A DNA stretch of 48,543 nt from CALBZE01 sp036381255 (GTDB lineage: Bacteria; Gemmatimonadota; Gemmatimonadetes; Longimicrobiales; RSA9): assembly GCA_036381255.1 (NCBI GenBank), contig DASVDG010000138.1, positions 1-48,543 of the forward strand, read 5' to 3'. The notes under the pieces were generated by a model. That model saw only the letters and a list, made by a program, of their open reading frames with translations. It had not been told where the DNA came from and did not search any database. The position numbers were made by a program, and so were the translations under genes. Of the stretch, positions 44,387-48,543 are shown one piece after another (positions within the stretch are counted from its first letter, which is position 1; the number at the start of each line of letters is the position of its first letter).

Positions 44387-45490
44387 TCGCCGTTCCCGCC
44401 GAACTTTCTGAGATACGCCTCGATGAACTGGTCGATTTCCCCGTCCATCACCGCTTCCACGTCGCCCACCTTGAGGTCCGTACGATGGTCGTTCACCATC
44501 GTGTAGGGCTGGAAGACGTAGGAGCGGATCTGACTGCCCCAACCGATGTCGGTCTTGGTCGACTCCAGCTTCGCCTTCTCCGCTGCCTGCTCCTCCAGCG
44601 CCCGCTGGTAGAGCGCAGCCTTCAGCATCTTCATCGCGGTCGCGCGGTTCTTGTGCTGCGACCGCTCCTGCTGGCAGGCCACCACGATGCCGGAGGGCAG
44701 GTGCCGCAGGCGCACCGCCGAGCTGGTCTTGTTGACGTGCTGCCCGCCGGCGCCGGAGGCCCGGAAGACCTCCATCTCGATGTCCTCGTCGCGGATCTCG
44801 ATCTCGATGGTGTCGTCGACCACCGGGTACACGAAGACCGAGGCGAACGAGGTGTGTCGGCGCCCCTGCGAGTCGAACGGAGAGATGCGCACCAGGCGAT
44901 GCACGCCTCGCTCCGCTTTCAGGTAGCCGTAGGCGTACTCACCGCGGAACTCGACCGTGGCGGACTTGATGCCTGCCTCCTCCCCCTCCAGACGGTCCAG
45001 GAGCTCGACCTGGAATCCCTTCCGCTCCCCCCAGCGAGTGTACATGCGGAGGAGCATCTCGGCCCAGTCCTGCGACTCGGTGCCGCCCGCGCCCGGGTGG
45101 ATGGTCAGGATCGCGTCGCGGTGGTCGTCGGGTCCCTGGAGCATGTTGCGCAGCTCCAGCGACTCGAGCTCGGCCTCAATGGCGAGCACCTCGCGCTCCC
45201 ACTCTTCCCGCATCGCGGGGTCGTCCTCGGCCTCGAGTAGCTCCTCCAGCTCGGCGAGGTCGTTCACCTTACCCGAAATGCGTTTCCAGGGATCCGTCCA
45301 GGCCCTGATGGAGTTCGCCTCGGCGATCACCTCGCGTGCGGCGTCCGCATCGTTCCAGAACGACGGATCCGCCATCCTGGCTTCGAGCTGCTGGAGCCTG
45401 TCCTCCTTGGCAGCGAGGTCAAAGAAACCCCCTCAGCTCATCGAGCCGGTTGCGGTACGTCTCTAGCTTTTCACTGGCGTCTGTGATCAT
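44383..45490 (-). CDS. prfB: Peptide chain release factor 2, made by programmed +1 frameshift
   Basis: 368 residues after frameshifting. ATG 45490 opens a 23-codon frame ending in an in-frame TGA (45421-45419); the ribosome slips +1 there and continues through 15 more codons into the long frame. RF2 reads UGA and UAA. The long part has 'HPGAGGTESQDWAEMLLRMYTRWGERKG', the codon-reading 'SPF' in 'VRISPFDSQGRRHTSFASVFV', and the catalytic GGQ in 'GAGGQHVNKTSSAVRLRHLPSG'. A strong intrinsic terminator ends only 23 bases before the start codon. lysS overlaps its end. Confidence 0.96.
45418..45433 (-). promoter_or_regulatory. prfB programmed frameshift site
   Basis: On the minus strand the sequence AGGGGG-TTT-CTT-TGA-C matches the E. 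coli prfB site (AGGGGG-TAT-CTT-TGA-C): internal Shine-Dalgarno (45433-45428), three-base spacer, slippery CUU and poor-context UGA followed by C. Low RF2 makes the ribosome pause and slip, so RF2 controls its own synthesis. Confidence 0.95.
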
Positions 45491-45513
45491 GCACGGAACA
45501 CCCCGAAAATGAG

Positions 45514-45550
45514 AAAAAAACAAGGGCCATCCAGCAGCTGGCGGCCCTTG
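45514..45550 (-). terminator. Strong intrinsic terminator between the zinc-ribbon gene and prfB
   Basis: On the minus strand an 8-bp perfect outer stem CAAGGGCC/GGCCCTTG, with an inner CCAG/CTGG stem, is followed at once by seven T's. It lies 82 bases after the zinc-ribbon stop codon and its T-run ends 23 bases before the prfB ATG. It either ends the era transcript or works as an attenuator for prfB-lysS. Confidence 0.88.
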
Positions 45551-45631
45551 CCCCTACCCTGAAAAGATAACGGTATGGCGGGGAACGGAGCAAGCGAGTT
45601 CCCCTCGCTACAACGGCTCCGGGGGCGCGGC

Positions 45632-46339
45632 TCAGAAGAGAGGACGACCTCCCGCGAGGATTTCGTTGAGCGCCTCCCGGAAGTATGGCGTGCTGCGCGC
45701 GATCGATTCCCCGACCTGCGCAACGTACTCCTCCCAGCTCTTGCGGATCTCCTCGCGGAATTCCTGGCGAAGGGTTCCCTCGGCCAATCCGCGCTCCCGC
45801 CGCTCGGGATTATACACCGCGATGTCGGAAATGAGCGCACGCGCGAGCCGTCGCGCCTTGCCGTGTGGGTCGGGGCGCCCGAAGAGAGGGGGCGGAGTGG
45901 GCGCCGATGGCGCGGGGCGCGGGCGCGACGCATCGATCCGGGGTTCCGGGGCCGCGGGAGTCGCCGGCGCGCGTGCGGCGATTTCCGGGAGCGGTGAGCT
46001 CGCCGGCGCGGGCGGCTCCGAAGGGAGGGTGCGCGGCGCCGGCTCCGGAGCCGCGGGAGGTGGCGTGGACAGCCGCTCGCTGCCGCCGAGCTCAGGCAGG
46101 TGTACCTGCCCGTCGTAGTCGTCCTGCGCAGACTCGCGCGGCGCGGGAGGAGGTGCCGGAGCTGGCCTCGGCGCCTCGGGGGCGGCGGGAGCCGTGGAAG
46201 CAGCGGACGAAGGCGTGGCCGGCTCGCCGACGCGGAAAACGCCCCTGCAGCGGGAACAGCGTGCCTGCACTCCTCCGCTCGGTACCTTGCGGGGGTCGAT
46301 CCGGTATGTCGTACCGCAATGCGGACAGGTGGACTTCAT
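45632..46339 (-). CDS. Zinc-ribbon (MJ0042-type) protein with Pro/Ala linker
   Basis: 235 residues. N-terminal zinc ribbon with ligands C5, C8, C28 and C31 ('CPHCGTTYRIDPRKVPSGGVQARCSRCRGVFRV'), a ~110-residue Pro/Ala-rich disordered linker, and a C-terminal helical domain of ~75 residues starting 'GKARRLARALISDIAVYNPERRERGL' and ending 'GRPLF'. In deltaproteobacteria and related groups such MJ0042 heads sit on signalling or gliding proteins. No catalytic motif. It begins six bases after the GGDEF gene, so both are probably cotranscribed. Function unknown. Confidence 0.8.
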   Translation of the reverse strand: MKSTCPHCGTTYRIDPRKVPSGGVQARCSRCRGVFRVGEPATPSSAASTAPAAPEAPRPAPAPPPAPRESAQDDYDGQVHLPELGGSERLSTPPPAAPEPAPRTLPSEPPAPASSPLPEIAARAPATPAAPEPRIDASRPRPAPSAPTPPPLFGRPDPHGKARRLARALISDIAVYNPERRERGLAEGTLRQEFREEIRKSWEEYVAQVGESIARSTPYFREALNEILAGGRPLF

Positions 46340-46345
46340 GGCGAA

Positions 46346-47302
46346 TCAGCTGGCGGACTTGTCGGCATCGCCTTCGCCGGTCCGCCTGTCGACCACGTAG
46401 AGCGATCCGGGGAAGGTCTTCGCGTACGCTTTCATCTCGGTGGCAAGTTCGCTGATCTGGGCGGTGTGCGTCAACCGCCGGTGTTCGTTGGTCACCACCC
46501 CGATCGAGAGCGACATCAGCGGGACCTCGTATGTCTGCCCGCGGCGGTCCTTGCCGATGAAGGAGCCCCGCTCGCGGTCCTCGAGGGAGTACTGATAGGG
46601 GATCAGCTCGTCGAAGACTTCCACCACGGTCTCGCAACACACCTTCATGTCGCCCAGGGGGAGCGAGAAGATGAAGTCGTCCCCGCCGATGTGGCCGACG
46701 AACGCCCCCGGGGAGTAGGCCCGCACGACGTCTCGCAGGATGATCGACAGAAGCAGGATGACGCTGTCGCCGTGGTGGTAGCCGTAGCGGTCGTTGAATT
46801 CCTTGAAGTGGTCGAGGTCGGCGTAGCAGACGGCGAATTTCTCGCCTCCGCGGATTCGCTCCGCCATGTCCCGCTCGATCTGGACGGTGCCGGGGAGGCG
46901 CGTGGTGGGGTGCACGCTCACGTCGCGCTCCGCTCGACGAAGCACCAGCTCGAGCCGGAGGTCACACTCTCTGCGCGAGACCAGAGGGGTCAGCACCTCG
47001 TCGGCGCCGGCCTCGAGGGCGGCCGCGGCGGCGTCGCCGTTGTCCACGAACATGATCAACGGGACCACGGCGGTGAAGGCTTCGTCCTTCATCCGCCGGC
47101 ACAGCTCGATCCCCGGTCGCGAAGGCTCCGAGGCGTCGATGATGAGCGCGGGCGGATACGCGCGGCTCACCCGCGCCAGGACCTCGCTGGCGGAGCTCAG
47201 CTCGGCGAGCTGGCAGTGATTGCGCTCGACGAATTCCCGGATCTCGGCGGAGGCGGGCTTCCCGGCAGGAGAGAAGTAGAGGATTGCCGCTTTCTGCGTC
47301 AC
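46346..47302 (-). CDS. Receiver-like + GGDEF domain protein with a GGDDF active site
   Basis: 318 residues. Residues 1-~122 have a response-regulator-like fold with the phosphate-acceptor-like D56 ('PALIIDASEPSRPG') but few other receiver marks. Residues ~130-305 are a GGDEF domain: 'TTRLPGTVQIERDMAERI', 'VCYADLDHFKEFNDRYGYHHGDSVI' (metal-binding D162) and GGDDF at 206-210, i.e. the catalytic Glu of GG(D/E)EF is Asp. No RxxD inhibitory site is seen upstream. It may make cyclic di-GMP weakly, or act as a GTP- or c-di-GMP-binding sensor. ATG 47302 overlaps the Trm112-like stop. Confidence 0.85.
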   Translation of the reverse strand: MTQKAAILYFSPAGKPASAEIREFVERNHCQLAELSSASEVLARVSRAYPPALIIDASEPSRPGIELCRRMKDEAFTAVVPLIMFVDNGDAAAAALEAGADEVLTPLVSRRECDLRLELVLRRAERDVSVHPTTRLPGTVQIERDMAERIRGGEKFAVCYADLDHFKEFNDRYGYHHGDSVILLLSIILRDVVRAYSPGAFVGHIGGDDFIFSLPLGDMKVCCETVVEVFDELIPYQYSLEDRERGSFIGKDRRGQTYEVPLMSLSIGVVTNEHRRLTHTAQISELATEMKAYAKTFPGSLYVVDRRTGEGDADKSAS

Positions 47303-47466
47303 GGAAGGCTCTCCGCCTCGTCGATCAGGAGGATCGGGATGTCGTCACGGATCGGGTAGCGAAGCTTGCACCTGTCGCAGACCAGCGCAGGCGGCTCTTC
47401 GGTCAGCCGGAGCTCGCCGTGGCACTTCGGGCAGACCAGGATCTCGAGCAGTCGAGGGTCCAGCAT
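47299..47466 (-). CDS. Trm112-family zinc-ribbon protein (YcaR-like)
   Basis: 55 residues. Starts at ATG 47466, sharing one base with the era stop (TGATG). Typical 'MLDPRLLEILVCPKCHGEL', then 'ALVCDRCKLRYPIRDDIPILL', with zinc ligands C12, C15, C30 and C33. Eukaryotic Trm112 activates methyltransferases; the bacterial role is not settled. No methyltransferase is adjacent here. Length and pattern fit the family. Confidence 0.92.
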   Translation of the reverse strand: MLDPRLLEILVCPKCHGELRLTEEPPALVCDRCKLRYPIRDDIPILLIDEAESLP

Positions 47467-48374
47467 CAATCCGTCTCCTGAGGTACCGGAAAGCCGAGCC
47501 TGCGCAGCTCGACAGGACTCTTTCGCCACTTCGGAAGCACCTTCACCCACAGCTCGAGGAAGACCCGTTGCCCCAGGAAGTCCTCGATCTTCATGCGCGA
47601 GCGGGTCCCGAGCTCGCGCAGCGCGGACCCGCCCTTGCCGATGAGAATTCCCTTCTGCGACGGCCGCTCCACGAAAATGGTGGCGCGGATCACGACCGGA
47701 TCCGAGCGCTCCCGGAACTCCTCGATCCGCACGGCCACGGCGTAGGGAATCTCTTCGGAGTACAGCTCGAAGACCGTCTCGCGAATCAGCTCGGCGACGA
47801 AGAAGCGGACCGGCTGGCTGGAGAGGTCGTCCTCCGGGTAGAGGAAGGGCGACCGGGGAAGCCGTTCGGCGATCGCCGCCCGCAGCGCCTCGATCCCCTC
47901 GCCGCTCACGGCCGAGACCGGCAGCGCGGGAGCGCCGAGGTTTTCCGCGGCCCACTTAGTATGCGTCGACATCTGAGTCTCGGCAGCCAGGTCCGACTTG
48001 TTAATGGCGATGATCAGCCGGTCCGGCAGGGCGCGCAGCCGCTCGGCGACCCCCGGCTCGAGCTCGGGGGGCGGCCGCAGGGCGTCCACGACCAGGACGA
48101 TGACGTCCGCGTCGGCGATCGTCTCCTCGATCAGCTCGATGAGCGAGCGGTGGAGCAGGTACGCCGGGCGCACGATGCCAGGCGTGTCGACGAAGACCAT
48201 CTGCACGCCGTCACGCGTATCGATACCAATCACCCGCTCGCGCGTAGTCTGCGCGAACGGGGTGACGATGCTCAGCTTCGATCCCAGCAGCCGGTTCAGC
48301 AACGACGATTTGCCGACGTTGGGAAGCCCCACGAGGGCAACCGTCCCGGCGCGAGTGGAGGGTACTTCGGGCAT
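47466..48374 (-). CDS. era: Ribosome-assembly GTPase Era
   Basis: 302 residues. G1 GLPNVGKSS near residues 16-24, G2/G3 'FAQTTRERV' and 'DTPG', G4 'NKSD', G5 'SAVSGEG'. The C-terminal KH domain is 'ERPSQKGILIGKGGSALRELGTRSRMKIEDFLGQRVFLELWVKVLPKWRKS', which binds the 3' end of 16S rRNA. ATG 48374. First gene of the era-trm112-GGDEF-zinc-ribbon unit. Its upstream region is the second heptamer repeat. Confidence 0.97.
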   Translation of the reverse strand: MPEVPSTRAGTVALVGLPNVGKSSLLNRLLGSKLSIVTPFAQTTRERVIGIDTRDGVQMVFVDTPGIVRPAYLLHRSLIELIEETIADADVIVLVVDALRPPPELEPGVAERLRALPDRLIIAINKSDLAAETQMSTHTKWAAENLGAPALPVSAVSGEGIEALRAAIAERLPRSPFLYPEDDLSSQPVRFFVAELIRETVFELYSEEIPYAVAVRIEEFRERSDPVVIRATIFVERPSQKGILIGKGGSALRELGTRSRMKIEDFLGQRVFLELWVKVLPKWRKSPVELRRLGFPVPQETD

Positions 48375-48400
48375 GGGGCGGAATGTAGGGAGGGGGGGAG

Positions 48401-48543
48401 GGAGAAGCTAGAAGCTGGAATGCTTCCCTGCGGGCTTCCCTGCCGGGGGAGGGTCTCTGCAGCGGGCAGGCGGTGCCACCCTTCCGCGGGGAAGCTCGAA
48501 AACGTGACTTCTAGCTTCTAGCTTCTAGCTTCTCCTCCTGGCT
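48401..48543. repeat. Heptamer-armed inverted repeat element 2 (CTTCTAG units), cut by window end
   Basis: Left arm 48401-48416 (GGAGAAGCTAGAAGCT, two GAAGCTA-type units) is the perfect reverse complement of 48520-48535; the right side has three tandem CTTCTAG units from 48508 (CTTCTAG x3 then CTTCTCC). The ~100-base interior holds no gene and several GCTTCC/GGAAGC pieces that can extend or branch the stem. It lies 27 bases upstream of the era start. Same design as the 42.7-kb element, different heptamer. The true end may lie beyond the window. Confidence 0.75.

Noticed and set aside
44383..45375. prfB starting at the ATG at 45375
   Set aside because: It would lose the conserved N-terminal helix; the frameshift element upstream explains the missing part.

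Overview
This window reads as a chromosomal segment of a high-GC, diderm (lipopolysaccharide-making) bacterium, most likely a member of the Gemmatimonadota or a close relative in the FCB group. The basis is a mixture: third codon positions are almost always G or C, there is a complete run of lipid A and outer-membrane assembly genes, LpxC is fused to FabZ (a fusion known from Bacteroidota and relatives), and these sit beside McsA, McsB, ClpC and BshC, which are better known from Firmicutes. The taxon is an inference from gene content; no 16S or marker search could be run.

Layout. 1-2.6 kb: the C-terminal end of an S74-type protein cut by the window edge, a tubby/LURP-one-like protein, and a divergent HxlR regulator / NmrA-type NAD(P)-binding protein pair. 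2.7-2.9 kb: a tRNA-Arg(CCT) on the minus strand with a recognisable promoter and a 17-bp hairpin terminator. 3.1-11.9 kb (minus): apt with an unknown partner, an outer-membrane barrel protein, then a tightly packed operon DUF512 radical SAM - der - plsY - gpsA - merR-like - surE - pcm - DedA-like, mostly joined by 4-base stop/start overlaps. 12.0-12.9 kb (plus): a BrkB/YihY membrane protein. 12.9-21.1 kb (minus): a TPR lipoprotein, larC, gltX, uvrC, murJ and a small membrane coiled-coil protein.

21.2-42.6 kb (minus) is one long envelope and proteostasis supercluster. In transcription order it runs lolC, lolD, mcsA, mcsB, clpC, bamA, skp, lpxD, lpxC-fabZ, lpxA, a GnnA-like oxidoreductase, a tiny membrane protein, lpxB, a DUF374 (LpxJ-like) acyltransferase, lpxK, nadB, gdhA, rlmH and bshC. 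It covers most of lipid A synthesis from UDP-GlcNAc acylation to the 4'-kinase, outer-membrane protein insertion and lipoprotein release, plus the phospho-arginine/ClpC proteolysis module. No Kdo transferase, LpxH/LpxI or CtsR is present here.

42.6-48.5 kb (minus): era, a Trm112-like protein, a divergent GGDEF protein (GGDDF), a zinc-ribbon protein, a strong intrinsic terminator, then prfB (with a classical programmed +1 frameshift) and lysS. Two intergenic spaces here carry inverted repeats whose arms are tandem heptamers, of different sequence but the same design; these are the least explained structures in the window. No CRISPR array, insertion sequence, prophage or rRNA was seen, and no stretch over 300 bases lacks a gene.
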